Positions 7,895-15,343 are shown, numbered from the stretch's first letter. The stretch: 23,709 nucleotides of DNA from Actinomycetales bacterium (GCA_016649925.1 JAENWO010000005.1:1-23709), one strand, 5' to 3'. Numbers and translations are program-made. The notes: a model not told the origin generated them from the sequence alone.

Positions 7895-8862
7895 CGGTCC
7901 TCCTCCTTGAACAGGGTCCGCATGTACACGACCGTGATGACGAGCAGGATCCCGGTGAGCAGGACGGCGATCGCCGAACCCATCCCGTACTTGCCCTGCG
8001 CGAAGGACTGGATGTAGGACCAGACGCCGAGATTGAACACCTCCGCGTTGCCGCCGTTGCCGCCGGGCATGAGGTAGATCTGGGTGAACACCTTGAAGTC
8101 CCAGATCGTCGAGAGGATCGTCACCACGGCGAAGATGGGCTTGAGCATCGGGACGGTGATCTGCCAGAACCGGCGCCACGCGTTCGCGCCGTCCATGATC
8201 GCGGCCTCGTACAGCTCGACCGGGACCGTCATCAGCCCGGCGAGGATCGTGATCGCCACGAACGGGAAGCCGTGGTGGACCACGTTGAGGGTCGCGATCG
8301 AGTAGAAGCCGAACCGGTCGGCGAACCAGTTCACCGTGCCCGGATCGATGACGCCCAGGCTGGAGAGCACGTTCGCGACGAGGCCGTTCAGGGGGTCGAA
8401 CAACCACACCCACACGTACGTCCCGGTGATCGCCGGGACCGCCCAGGCGACCATGATCGCCGTCGAGCATACGGACCGCCACACGGTCCCGAGCATGTTC
8501 AGGAACAGGGCGACGAGCGTGCCCAACCCCACGGTGAGTACCACGCACGCGACGGCGAAGCCGACGGTGTTCGGCAGCACGACCGTCCACAGGTACTCGG
8601 ATCCGAGGATCTCCCGGTAGTTGTCGAGCGCGACGTAGTTCGTCTCGCCGGAGGCGAGCTGGCGTAACCCGTACTCCTGGAAGGAGAGGTTCACCACGCG
8701 CGCCAGCGGCCAGAGCAGCAGGACGCCGAGGATGACCAGGGTCGGTGCCAGGAGCAGCCACGGCCGGCTCGCGCGGCGCCACGGCGGGGGTCGCCGGGGC
8801 GCGTGGTCCCCCGGTCCGCGTGACACCCCGGGTGCCACGCGGACCGAGCCGGTCGTGCTCAT
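7891..8862 (-). CDS. CUT1 sugar ABC permease, MalF type
   Basis: A membrane protein of 323 residues. About 30 Pro- and Arg-rich residues precede the first span (PWLLLAPTLVILGVLLLWPL), the usual MalF/UgpA opening. Six spans follow, and the EAA loop reads E-L-Y-E-A-A-I-M-D-G-A then NAWRRFWQITVPMLKP. The ending TLFKEEDR is charged and cytoplasmic. The ATG at 8862 shares its A with the TGA of the binding-protein gene (TGATG), so the two are translationally coupled. It pairs with the downstream MalG-type permease. No ATPase gene lies in this operon or window, so the pair probably relies on a shared MsiK-like ATPase encoded elsewhere. Confidence 0.92.
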   Translation of the reverse strand: MSTTGSVRVAPGVSRGPGDHAPRRPPPWRRASRPWLLLAPTLVILGVLLLWPLARVVNLSFQEYGLRQLASGETNYVALDNYREILGSEYLWTVVLPNTVGFAVACVVLTVGLGTLVALFLNMLGTVWRSVCSTAIMVAWAVPAITGTYVWVWLFDPLNGLVANVLSSLGVIDPGTVNWFADRFGFYSIATLNVVHHGFPFVAITILAGLMTVPVELYEAAIMDGANAWRRFWQITVPMLKPIFAVVTILSTIWDFKVFTQIYLMPGGNGGNAEVFNLGVWSYIQSFAQGKYGMGSAIAVLLTGILLVITVVYMRTLFKEEDR

Positions 8863-10181
8863 CACGACCCGGAGCTGAAGATCTCGTTCATCACGGTGAC
8901 GGCCTCGGTGGCCGCCTCCTCGACGGTCGAACGCTCGGTGAGGATGTTCTGCAGCATCGCCTCGACGGTCTTCGCGCCCTGGATCTGCCCGTACAACCCG
9001 GTCACCGGGACGGATCGGCCACCCTCGAGCATCTGCTGCGCGAACGGCGCCACGAGCGGGTCGTCGCTGGCGACGTACGCCTCCAGCGCACTGGCCTGGC
9101 CGGGGAAGTAGCCGGACTCCTCGGCCCAGGCTGTCGCGTCGTCGCCCGTGGTCATCAGGTTCACGAACTCCCAGGCGAGGTCCTGGTTCGGTGACTCGTT
9201 GAAGATGCCCAGGTGCGAGCCGCCGAGGAACGAGCCGGCGACGCCGCCGTCCCGCGTCGGGATCGGGAACGCGCCGATGGTCTCGGCCATGTCCGGGGCG
9301 TCCGCCGCGATCCGGCCGACGGTCCAGTTGCCCGCGACGATCATGCCGACGTTGCCCTGGATGAACGCCTGCAGCGCATCGGCCTCGTTCCAGGTGCTGG
9401 CCGCGGCCGTGGAGGACCCGTGCTCGAGCGCGAGCCCGGTGTAGTACTCCAGGCCCTCGATCGCCTCGGGCGAGTCGAGTGTCGCGGTCCACGTGCCGTC
9501 CGCCTCGGTGGCGATGTCGCCGCCCGCACCCCACACGAACGGGAAGACGCCGAACTGGCTGTCACCCGCGATCGGGAACGGGATGACGTCCGGGTTCGAG
9601 GCCTTGAGCGCGTCGACCGCGGCGATGAGCTCGTCCCAGCTCGTCGGCGGTTCGGTGATCCCCGCCGCCTCGAAGAGCTCCGTGTTGTAGATGATCGAGC
9701 GGACGCCGGCATACCAGGGCATGCCGTAGAGGCCGCCGTCGAACGTCCCCGCCTCCACCAGCCCCTCGACGAGGTCGTCGCTCAGACCGGCCTCGTCGAT
9801 CCGGTCGGTGAGGTCCGCGAGCGCACCGATCTCGGCGAACTCCGTGGTCCAGGTAGTGCCGACCTCGGCGACGTCGGGCACGGTGCCGCCGGCGATCGAG
9901 GTGACGAACTTGTCGTGCGCTCCGGCCCAGGGCTGGAACTGCACGTCCAGCTCCGCGCCGGTCTGGGCGGTGAAGTCCTCGGCGACGCCGTCGAAGAACG
10001 CGCTCGCGTCGGGGTTCGTGCCCTCCATGATCCAGACGGTGAGGGTCTCGCCCTCGTACTGGGTGCCGGCGCCCGAACCGGTGCCGGCGTCGGTCGGGTC
10101 GCTCCCGTTACCGCCGGAACCACATGCCGCCAATGCCAGAACCGCCACGCCCGCCACGAGGGCCGGGAATCGTCTCTTCAT
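8862..10181 (-). CDS. ABC importer sugar-binding lipoprotein (family 1)
   Basis: A protein of 439 residues with a lipoprotein signal: MKRR, hydrophobic core, lipobox L-A-A-C with Cys20 as the lipid anchor, then a Gly/Ser/Thr-rich linker to about residue 45. The mature part is a family 1 extracellular solute-binding protein (EGETLTVWIMEGTNPD at the start; YGMPWYAGVRSIIYNTELFEAAGI in the middle; GNWTVGRIA and FLGGSHLGIF later). The start at 10181 has a GAAGGAGAG ribosome site. It is the first gene of the leftward murein-sugar operon, just below a control region with two palindromes. It would capture the sugar outside the membrane and pass it to the two permeases. Ligand identity is inferred from the enzymes in the operon. 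Confidence 0.92.
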   Translation of the reverse strand: MKRRFPALVAGVAVLALAACGSGGNGSDPTDAGTGSGAGTQYEGETLTVWIMEGTNPDASAFFDGVAEDFTAQTGAELDVQFQPWAGAHDKFVTSIAGGTVPDVAEVGTTWTTEFAEIGALADLTDRIDEAGLSDDLVEGLVEAGTFDGGLYGMPWYAGVRSIIYNTELFEAAGITEPPTSWDELIAAVDALKASNPDVIPFPIAGDSQFGVFPFVWGAGGDIATEADGTWTATLDSPEAIEGLEYYTGLALEHGSSTAAASTWNEADALQAFIQGNVGMIVAGNWTVGRIAADAPDMAETIGAFPIPTRDGGVAGSFLGGSHLGIFNESPNQDLAWEFVNLMTTGDDATAWAEESGYFPGQASALEAYVASDDPLVAPFAQQMLEGGRSVPVTGLYGQIQGAKTVEAMLQNILTERSTVEEAATEAVTVMNEIFSSGS

Positions 10182-10274
10182 GCTCTCTCTCTCCTTCGAG
10201 GTCCGGCTGTGCTTGCCCGCCGGTCGGGTCCGAGGTCGAGCCCGCGCGCTACGGTCGACCCACATCGGTGCTGT

Positions 10275-10287
10275 GGTAGTAACTTCC
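10275..10287. promoter_or_regulatory. Operator-like palindrome 1 in divergent control region
   Basis: GGTAGTAACTTCC is a near-perfect odd palindrome (pattern GG-AGT-ACT-CC around a central A; only one symmetric pair fails). It lies 94 bp before the binding-protein start and 53 bp before the truncated kinase start. It shares the pattern GGNNNTNACNNCC with the second site at 10304-10320. It is a candidate binding site for the RpiR-type regulator of the operon. Confidence 0.5.
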
Positions 10288-10303
10288 CAACTCATCGTCG
10301 TCA

Positions 10304-10320
10304 TGGGAGATTACCACCCA
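10304..10320. promoter_or_regulatory. Operator-like palindrome 2 in divergent control region
   Basis: TGGGAGATTACCACCCA is an imperfect 17-bp palindrome with perfect TGGG/CCCA ends. Its centre (10312) lies 31 bp from the centre of palindrome 1 (10281), three helical turns, so two regulator dimers could sit on the same DNA face. The rest of 10182-10339 shows no other gene or clear -35/-10 pair. Confidence 0.45.
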
Positions 10321-10339
10321 GCACGTCAGGGAGGGAAGG

Positions 10340-10465
10340 ATGAGCGAGCAGGTCCTCATCGGCGGAGCTGACGTCGGCGGCACCTCGACGACCGTCGCCG
10401 CCACGGACGACGGCGCACGGCTGGTGGGGTTCGCGTGCGCACCCGGCGGCAACGTCCGCTCTTCG
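10340..10465 (+). pseudogene. 5' remnant of BadF-type sugar kinase (GlcNAc/MurNAc kinase-like)
   Basis: A GGAGGGAAGG ribosome site precedes an ATG and about 42 codons that match the start of BadF/BcrA-type ATPase kinases: the phosphate-1 loop G-A-D-V-G-G-T-S-T-T and then F-A-C-A-P-G-G-N-V-R-S-S. The match ends at about 10465. The frame runs on as unrelated sequence to a stop at 10553-10555, so only about an eighth of a normal ~300-residue kinase remains. The gene is divergent from the murein-sugar operon and shares its control region. Related enzymes such as clostridial MurK phosphorylate GlcNAc and MurNAc, so this was probably the salvage kinase of the pathway. The break coincides with the start of the ArsR/Hyc segment. 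I find no remainder in the window. Confidence 0.75.
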
Positions 10466-10486
10466 CGAGCACATTGGCTGGGCCTT

Positions 10487-10504
10487 GTTGCAGACTTTCG
10501 CAAC
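10487..10504. promoter_or_regulatory. Inverted repeat, likely operator of the ArsR-type regulator
   Basis: GTTGC (10487-10491) and GCAAC (10500-10504) are perfect 5-bp arms around 8 bases, ending 81 bp before the arsR start. A TATGAC -10-like hexamer (10514-10519) lies just downstream, so a bound repressor would cover the -35 region. The homologous regulator Rv0081 of M. tuberculosis is reported to bind an inverted repeat in its own promoter. Confidence 0.5.
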
Positions 10505-10585
10505 TCGCGGGTCTATGACATGATCGCACGAGGAGAACCACGGGCAGTGGTTTGATGGTTTTCACATTGGCAGAGGGAGGTTGCG

Positions 10586-10981
10586 ATGACGACGCCTCTG
10601 CATCAGTTGAAGGCGGACTTGTTCAAGGCGCTGGGGAATCCGATGCGCATCCGGGTCCTGGAACTGCTCTGCGAGCGTGAACGTTCAGTCGGAGAGATGC
10701 TGTCCGAGATCGGCGTCGAGGCGTCCGCCATGTCCCAGCAGCTGGCCGTGCTGCGCGGCTCCGGCTTGGTGTCGGCCCGCCGAGAGGCGTCAGCGGTCTA
10801 CTACGCGGTGACCACCCCGCAGGTGGCGGAGTTGCTCGCGGTGGCTCGCCGCATCCGGACCGAGCTGCTGGGTCACCAGCTGGAGCTGCTCAGTGACCTG
10901 CGCGCGGAGGAGATGGACTCGGACCACGTCACCTCCGCCGGGTCGCCGCGGCGTCCTGCGTCCGGTGCGCCCACCCGGTGA
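10586..10981 (+). CDS. ArsR/SmtB family regulator (Rv0081-like)
   Basis: A winged-helix repressor of 131 residues. The fold runs from L-F-K-A-L-G-N-P-M-R-I-R-V-L-E-L-L (about 11-28) through the recognition helix in VEASAMSQQLAVLRGSGLV to the wing SARREASAVYYAVT. It has a single cysteine (ELLCER) and lacks the ELCVCEL metal site of arsenic sensors, so it probably does not sense metal that way. Residues after ~105 are a charged, disordered tail. The ribosome site is GAGGGAGG. It is the first gene of the Hyc-like operon, in the position held by Rv0081 before Rv0082-Rv0087 in M. tuberculosis, where Rv0081 is a hypoxia-linked regulator. An oxygen- or redox-linked role is inference. Confidence 0.9.
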   Translation: MTTPLHQLKADLFKALGNPMRIRVLELLCERERSVGEMLSEIGVEASAMSQQLAVLRGSGLVSARREASAVYYAVTTPQVAELLAVARRIRTELLGHQLELLSDLRAEEMDSDHVTSAGSPRRPASGAPTR

Positions 10982-11016
10982 GCACCCTTCTGTTTCTCGA
11001 CCGCCTGGACTCGTGA
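10978..11016 (+). CDS. 12-residue bridging mini-ORF (arsR to small subunit)
   Basis: A GTG start overlaps the arsR TGA (GTGA), and the TGA of this ORF overlaps the next ATG (TGATG). It encodes M-S-T-L-L-F-L-D-R-L-D-S. It exactly spans the 34-bp gap. It may serve only to carry ribosomes from one gene to the next; nothing suggests a working peptide. See the two similar ORFs at 14607 and 15343. Confidence 0.3.
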   Translation: MSTLLFLDRLDS

Positions 11017-11525
11017 TGAGTGTGCTGCGCAAGATTATTCGTACGGGTCGGGTTGCCGAGTCAGCCCCGCAGGCGCCGCCGGCTTCGGCGGATGCCGAGG
11101 GTGCTGATCGCTCCGGACCTGAGCCGGTGGCCCCACTGTCAGGCTCGGTGCAGCTGCGTCATGTCGACGCGGGGTCATGCAACGGCTGCGAGCTGGAGAT
11201 CGCCTCGGCCTTCGGTCCGGTGTACGACGCGGAGCGGTACGGGCTGCGCCTGGTGGCGTCCCCCCGGCACGCGGACGCTCTCCTGGTGACCGGTCCGGTG
11301 ACTCGCAACATGGCCGATCCATTGCGCAAGACGTATGAGGCGACCCCCGCTCCGAGGCGAGTTGTGGCGGTCGGCGACTGTGCCCTCAACTGCGGCGTGT
11401 TTGCGGGCGGTCACGGTGTGGAGGGCGCGGTCGCCGACGTGATTCCGGTCGACGTCGAGGTGCCCGGCTGCCCGCCGACCCCGGACGTGCTCATCGCGGC
11501 GTTGCGCGGTCTGACCGGCCGATGA
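11016..11525 (+). CDS. Small Fe-S subunit of Hyc/complex-I-like complex (HycG/NuoB-like, Rv0082-like)
   Basis: A protein of 169 residues. The first ~50 are Ala/Pro/Ser-rich and likely flexible. Then comes the NuoB/HycG core with the four cysteines for one [4Fe-4S] cluster: C-N-G-C (after VDAGS), one from G-D-C-A-L-N-C-G, and P-G-C-P-P-T-P near the end. This is the cluster next to the active site in complex I (N2) and in group 4 hydrogenases. Electron transfer at this position therefore looks intact even though the partner large subunit has no nickel ligands. The start at ATG 11016 shares a base with the mini-ORF stop; the stop overlaps hyfB as ATGA. Confidence 0.92.
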   Translation: MSVLRKIIRTGRVAESAPQAPPASADAEGADRSGPEPVAPLSGSVQLRHVDAGSCNGCELEIASAFGPVYDAERYGLRLVASPRHADALLVTGPVTRNMADPLRKTYEATPAPRRVVAVGDCALNCGVFAGGHGVEGAVADVIPVDVEVPGCPPTPDVLIAALRGLTGR

Positions 11526-13651
11526 GCTTGATCGGCGCCGGACTGGGCGTCATCGCTTGGGGCGCGATAGCCGGCGTCACGCTGGGCGCGCTGGCCCCCA
11601 GCCGCGCCCGGGCCCTCGTGGCGGGTGTGCTGACATCCGTGGTCGGTGCCGGTGGGGTGCTCGCCGGACTCGCAGCCCTAGGTGGGCAGGGATGGTCGCT
11701 GACGGTGACCGACCTGCTGCCGCTGGGTGCGATGACGCTTGCGGTGGACGCCCTCTCGGGCGCGTTCTTGCTGCTTGTCGGTGCCGTCGCGGTCGCGGTC
11801 GGGGTCTACAGCGTCGGCTATACCGGTCCGGGCGGTCGTCATGGCGCCGAGCCCGACGCGACGAGCGGAGACACGACGGCTCTGGCCGGACCGAGCAGCG
11901 AGCCGGGAGCCGCCGGGCACGCGGAGGGTGCCGCATCCCGCACCGCGCAGTCGGCGCTGCCGCTGTTCGTCGCGGCGATGCTGCTGGTGCCAGCCGCGGC
12001 AAGCGTGAGCACGCTGCTCGTGCTCTGGGAGCTGATGGCACTCACGTCCCTGGTGCTGGTCCTCGCCGAGCACCGGTTACGTGCCTCCGTACGCGACGCA
12101 GGACTCTGGTATGCCGGGATGACGCACGCTGGGCTGGTCGCGATCATGCTCGGGCTGGTGGTCTTCGCCGCCGGCGCCGGGGGTGAGTCGTTCACTGCGC
12201 TGCGCGCGGGATCCGGGGACCTCTCCCCGGGCACCCGGTCACTGGTCTTCGTGCTCATCTTCATCGGGTTCGGCTCGAAGGCAGGCATGGTCCCGCTGCA
12301 CGTGTGGCTGCCGCGTGCGCACTCGGAAGCGCCCAGCCACGTGTCCGCGCTGATGTCCGCGGCCATGGTGAGTCTCGGTTTGTACGGCCTGATCCGGGTC
12401 GGGTTCGACCTGCTCGGCGGCGGACCCCACTGGTGGGGTCTCCTGGTGCTGACCGTCGGTGGTCTGTCCGCGCTGTACGGGGTCCTGCAGGCCAGCGTCG
12501 CGGTCGATCTGAAGCGACTGCTCGCCTACTCCACGACCGAGAACGTCGGGCTGATGCTGATCGGAGTCGGTGCGGCCGGCATGTTCGCCGCAGACGGGAA
12601 CCGGATCCTGGCCGGCGTGTTGATGGCCGCTGCGGTGCTGCACGCGGTCAACCACGCCGCGTTCAAGACGCTTCTGTTCCTCGGCGCCGGCTCCGTGCTG
12701 CGCGCCACCGGGTTGCGGGACCTGGACCTCCTCGGAGGGCTCGCTCGGCGGATGCCGGTCACGACCGCACTCTTCGCCGTCGGCGCGCTCGGGGCGGCCG
12801 CGCTGCCGCCGGGCAACGGATTCGTCTCGGAGTGGGTGCTGCTGCAGGGGCTGATCCACAGCGTGACCGCCACCGGGTCGCCGTCCGTCGTGGCGGCGCT
12901 CAGCATCCCGCTTGCCGTGGGAGTGGTGGCACTGACCGCAGGTCTGGGCATGGTCACGTTCGTCAAGGCGTTCGGCGTCGGATTCCTGGCACGGCCCAGG
13001 TCCACCGTTGCCGCGGCGGCCAGCGAGAGCCCGCTGACGATGAGGGCGGGGATGTTCCTGGCCGCAGCCGCGTGCGCGGGACTCGCGCTGGCACCGGCGA
13101 CCGCGGGGGCACCCCTCACCCGCCTGCTGCGGGTCCTGCCCTCGGTGAGGGACGGGGCGCCGCTGGCCGACAGCGGCATCGCACTGCGCCTGGCGGGCAT
13201 CGCCGGGTCGATGTCGCCGCTTCTCATCGCGCTCGGGCTGCTGGTGGCCGGGGCGAGCGTAGCCGCGCTGGCGCGCCGGGTCGCTCAAGGCAGACCTCGG
13301 CGGGTGGCGCAGGCATGGGGCAGTGGCGGAGCCCGCCTCGACCCCCGGATGGAGTACACGGCCACGTCGTTCGCCGAACCACTGACCCGTGTCTTCGACG
13401 ACGTGCTGCGCCCTGAGCATGACATCGACGTGACCCCGTACGTCGAGTCGCGATACCTCATCGAGAGCGTCCGGTTCCGGCAGCGGGTACCTGACCGGCT
13501 CGAGGCTCGGCTGTACCCGCCGCTGCTTGCGGCGGCCACCCGGTGGGGCCAGTGGTCTCGCCGGCTGGCCAACGGCAGCGTGCACCGTTACCTCGCCTAC
13601 GGGTTCGTCGGGCTGCTCAGTGTCCTGATCGTTGTCGGGATCAGCGGATGA
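11522..13651 (+). CDS. hyfB: HyfB-like proton-translocating subunit (Rv0083-like)
   Basis: An antiporter-type (NuoL/MrpA family) subunit of 709 residues with about 16 membrane spans. Proton-path residues are present: Glu170 in L-W-E-L-M-A-L, Lys253 in GFGSKAGMVPLHVWLPRAHS and Lys331 in KRLLAYST. A further lysine lies in A-F-K-T-L-L-F-L-G-A. After the last core span, a Hyf/Hyc-type tail (Y-T-A-T-S-F-A-E-P-L...) ends in a final hydrophobic helix. Residues ~102-143 are a Gly/Ala/Ser/Asp-rich loop insertion. The ATG overlaps the small-subunit stop, and the TGA overlaps hyfC, both as ATGA. It should move ions across the membrane using energy from the redox module. Confidence 0.93.
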   Translation: MSLIGAGLGVIAWGAIAGVTLGALAPSRARALVAGVLTSVVGAGGVLAGLAALGGQGWSLTVTDLLPLGAMTLAVDALSGAFLLLVGAVAVAVGVYSVGYTGPGGRHGAEPDATSGDTTALAGPSSEPGAAGHAEGAASRTAQSALPLFVAAMLLVPAAASVSTLLVLWELMALTSLVLVLAEHRLRASVRDAGLWYAGMTHAGLVAIMLGLVVFAAGAGGESFTALRAGSGDLSPGTRSLVFVLIFIGFGSKAGMVPLHVWLPRAHSEAPSHVSALMSAAMVSLGLYGLIRVGFDLLGGGPHWWGLLVLTVGGLSALYGVLQASVAVDLKRLLAYSTTENVGLMLIGVGAAGMFAADGNRILAGVLMAAAVLHAVNHAAFKTLLFLGAGSVLRATGLRDLDLLGGLARRMPVTTALFAVGALGAAALPPGNGFVSEWVLLQGLIHSVTATGSPSVVAALSIPLAVGVVALTAGLGMVTFVKAFGVGFLARPRSTVAAAASESPLTMRAGMFLAAAACAGLALAPATAGAPLTRLLRVLPSVRDGAPLADSGIALRLAGIAGSMSPLLIALGLLVAGASVAALARRVAQGRPRRVAQAWGSGGARLDPRMEYTATSFAEPLTRVFDDVLRPEHDIDVTPYVESRYLIESVRFRQRVPDRLEARLYPPLLAAATRWGQWSRRLANGSVHRYLAYGFVGLLSVLIVVGISG

Positions 13652-14610
13652 CCGCCTCGGGTCTGACCGCAGGCGCTCTCGCCGCGACGGCCGGTCAGCT
13701 GGCGCTGGTGGTGGGCGGCGCGCCCCTTCTGGTGGGTCTGATGCGGCAGGTGCGGGCCAGGCTGGAGGGTCGGGCCGGGGCCGGGGTAGGCCAGCCCTGG
13801 CGGGACCTGCGCAAGCTCCTTGGCAAGGAGGCGATCAGGCCGGACGGCTCCAGCTGGGTGTTCACCATGGCGCCGCTGCTGCTGCTCGCCTCGACGTTGG
13901 TCATCACGGCTGTCGCGCCGTTCCTGTCGACGGTCTCGCCGGTCGAAGGGGTCGCGGACCTGTTCGCGGTGGTCTCGCTGCTCATGCTGGGCACGGTTGC
14001 GCTGGCCCTGGCCGGCCTGGACACCGGGACAGCATTCGGCGGGATGGGCGCCAGCAGGGCGGTGACGGTCGCCGCCCTCGCGGAGCCGACGATCCTCCTC
14101 GCTGTGTTCGCCCTGTCCGCCCGGGTCGGGTCCTCGAACCTGGCCGACATCGTCGAGAGCACGCTGACCACTCCAGCCCAGGTGCTGTCCCCGGCGAGCC
14201 TGCTGGCCGCGGTCGCGTTCGCCGTCGTCATCATCGCCGAGGCCGGACGGCTGCCGGTGGACAACCCGGCGACGCACCTGGAACTGACGATGATCCACGA
14301 GGCCATGGTCCTCGAGTACGCCGGACGCGACCTGGCGATGATCGAGCTCGCCTCGGCCATGCGCCTCACGGTGCTCCTGGGTCTGGGTGCCAACCTCTTC
14401 ATGCCGTGGGGCATCGCGACCACGGTGGCGCCGCTGCCGTTGCTGGGCGCGGCCGTCGTGTTCGCGGTCAAGCTGGGCGTCCTCGGTGCCGGGCTCGCCG
14501 TGTTCGAGGTGTTCGTGGCCAAGTGGCGCCTGTTCCGGGTGCCCGAGCTGCTCGCCGGGTCGTTCCTGTTCGGGCTCCTTGCCGTGTCCGCGTCCTTCTT
14601 CCTGGCATGA
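13648..14610 (+). CDS. hyfC: HyfC/HycD-like membrane anchor subunit (NuoH family, Rv0084-like)
   Basis: A protein of 320 residues with about eight spans. It belongs to the NuoH/HycD family that ties the soluble redox arm to the ion pumps. Visible family marks are the loop QPWRDLRKLLGKEAIRP (quinone-pocket region in complex I), the acidic segment IIAEAGRLPVDNPATHLELT followed by MIHEAMVLEYAGRDLA, and the FEVFVAKWRLFRVPELL end. The start at ATG 13648 is fixed by ATGA overlap with hyfB. The stop overlaps the ATG of a 26-residue mini-ORF. Glu and Asp residues of the E-channel are kept, so energy coupling looks possible. Confidence 0.93.
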   Translation: MTASGLTAGALAATAGQLALVVGGAPLLVGLMRQVRARLEGRAGAGVGQPWRDLRKLLGKEAIRPDGSSWVFTMAPLLLLASTLVITAVAPFLSTVSPVEGVADLFAVVSLLMLGTVALALAGLDTGTAFGGMGASRAVTVAALAEPTILLAVFALSARVGSSNLADIVESTLTTPAQVLSPASLLAAVAFAVVIIAEAGRLPVDNPATHLELTMIHEAMVLEYAGRDLAMIELASAMRLTVLLGLGANLFMPWGIATTVAPLPLLGAAVVFAVKLGVLGAGLAVFEVFVAKWRLFRVPELLAGSFLFGLLAVSASFFLA

Positions 14611-14687
14611 GAGGCACGAGCGATATGGCCGCATGCGCGGGTCTCGGTGAGGTCAGCCGCGATGACAGAGGCGTTGAGCCCCGATGA
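14607..14687 (+). CDS. 26-residue bridging mini-ORF (hyfC to hyfE)
   Basis: The ATG overlaps the hyfC stop (ATGA, 14607-14610) and the TGA (14685-14687) overlaps the hyfE start (ATGA). The peptide begins MRGTSDMAACAGLGEV and ends GVEPR; it has no membrane segment. The hyfE start has no good ribosome site of its own, so translation through this ORF could be how hyfE is reached. No homologue is recognised. Confidence 0.35.
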   Translation: MRGTSDMAACAGLGEVSRDDRGVEPR

Positions 14688-15343
14688 CCGACACCGGGTA
14701 CGTCCAGATCCTCGACCTGGTCTGCGGCGGAATTCTGCTGACCGCGGTACTGATGCTGTGGCGCCGGGAGCTGGCCGCGATCGTGCGCCTGCTGGTAGTC
14801 CAGGGCGTGCTGCTGGCCTTGCTGGCCGCGTTGATGGGCGTTCGCGAGAGCAGCACCGAGCTGTTCGTGGTCGCGGCCGGGGTCCTCGTGCTCAAGGCGA
14901 TCGTCCTGCCCGCAGTCCTGCGCCGGGTGCTGCGCGACTCCGGGGAGGCCCGCGAGGCCGAGCCGCTGGTGAACGTGACCGCATCGCTGCTGGCCGCCGC
15001 GCTGCTGACGTTGCTCGCCTACGGTCTCAGCCGACCGCTCGTCGCGCTGGCGCCTTCCCCCACCACGCGCGCCCTGCCGGTCGGCCTGGCGGTGGTTCTC
15101 CTCGGCTTCTTCGTCCTCGTCACGCGCCGTCGTGCTCTCTCACAGGTCGTCGGCTTCCTGCTGCTCGACAACGGAATCACGGCGACGGCGTTCCTTGCCA
15201 CGGCCGGTGTCCCGCTCGTGGTGGAGCTCGGCGTGTCCCTGGACGTGTTGCTGGTGGTACTCGTGATGCAGGTACTCGCGGCCCGGATGCGCCTGAGCTT
15301 CGGGCGGACGGATCTGGACGGGTTGCGGGAGCTTCGCGACTGA
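14684..15343 (+). CDS. hyfE: HyfE-like membrane subunit (HycP, Rv0085-like)
   Basis: A hydrophobic protein of 219 residues with about seven spans. It matches hydrogenase-4 component E by size, by position between the HyfC and HyfF genes, and by segments such as L-W-R-R-E-L-A-A-I-V-R-L, K-A-I-V-L-P-A-V-L-R-R-V-L and VVGFLLLDNGI. The HyfE N-terminal part resembles NuoK. The tail, after A-A-R-M-R-L-S-F-G-R, is charged and cytoplasmic. The ATG at 14684 is taken because it gives the usual N-terminus and overlaps the upstream mini-ORF stop. The TGA overlaps the next mini-ORF as TGATG. Confidence 0.9.
   Translation: MTDTGYVQILDLVCGGILLTAVLMLWRRELAAIVRLLVVQGVLLALLAALMGVRESSTELFVVAAGVLVLKAIVLPAVLRRVLRDSGEAREAEPLVNVTASLLAAALLTLLAYGLSRPLVALAPSPTTRALPVGLAVVLLGFFVLVTRRRALSQVVGFLLLDNGITATAFLATAGVPLVVELGVSLDVLLVVLVMQVLAARMRLSFGRTDLDGLRELRD

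Noticed and set aside
10586..10981. Arsenic or other metal-sensing repressor
   Set aside because: The usual Cys-x-Cys motif of the recognition-helix region is missing, with a single cysteine present, and no metal-transport or arsenate gene is nearby.
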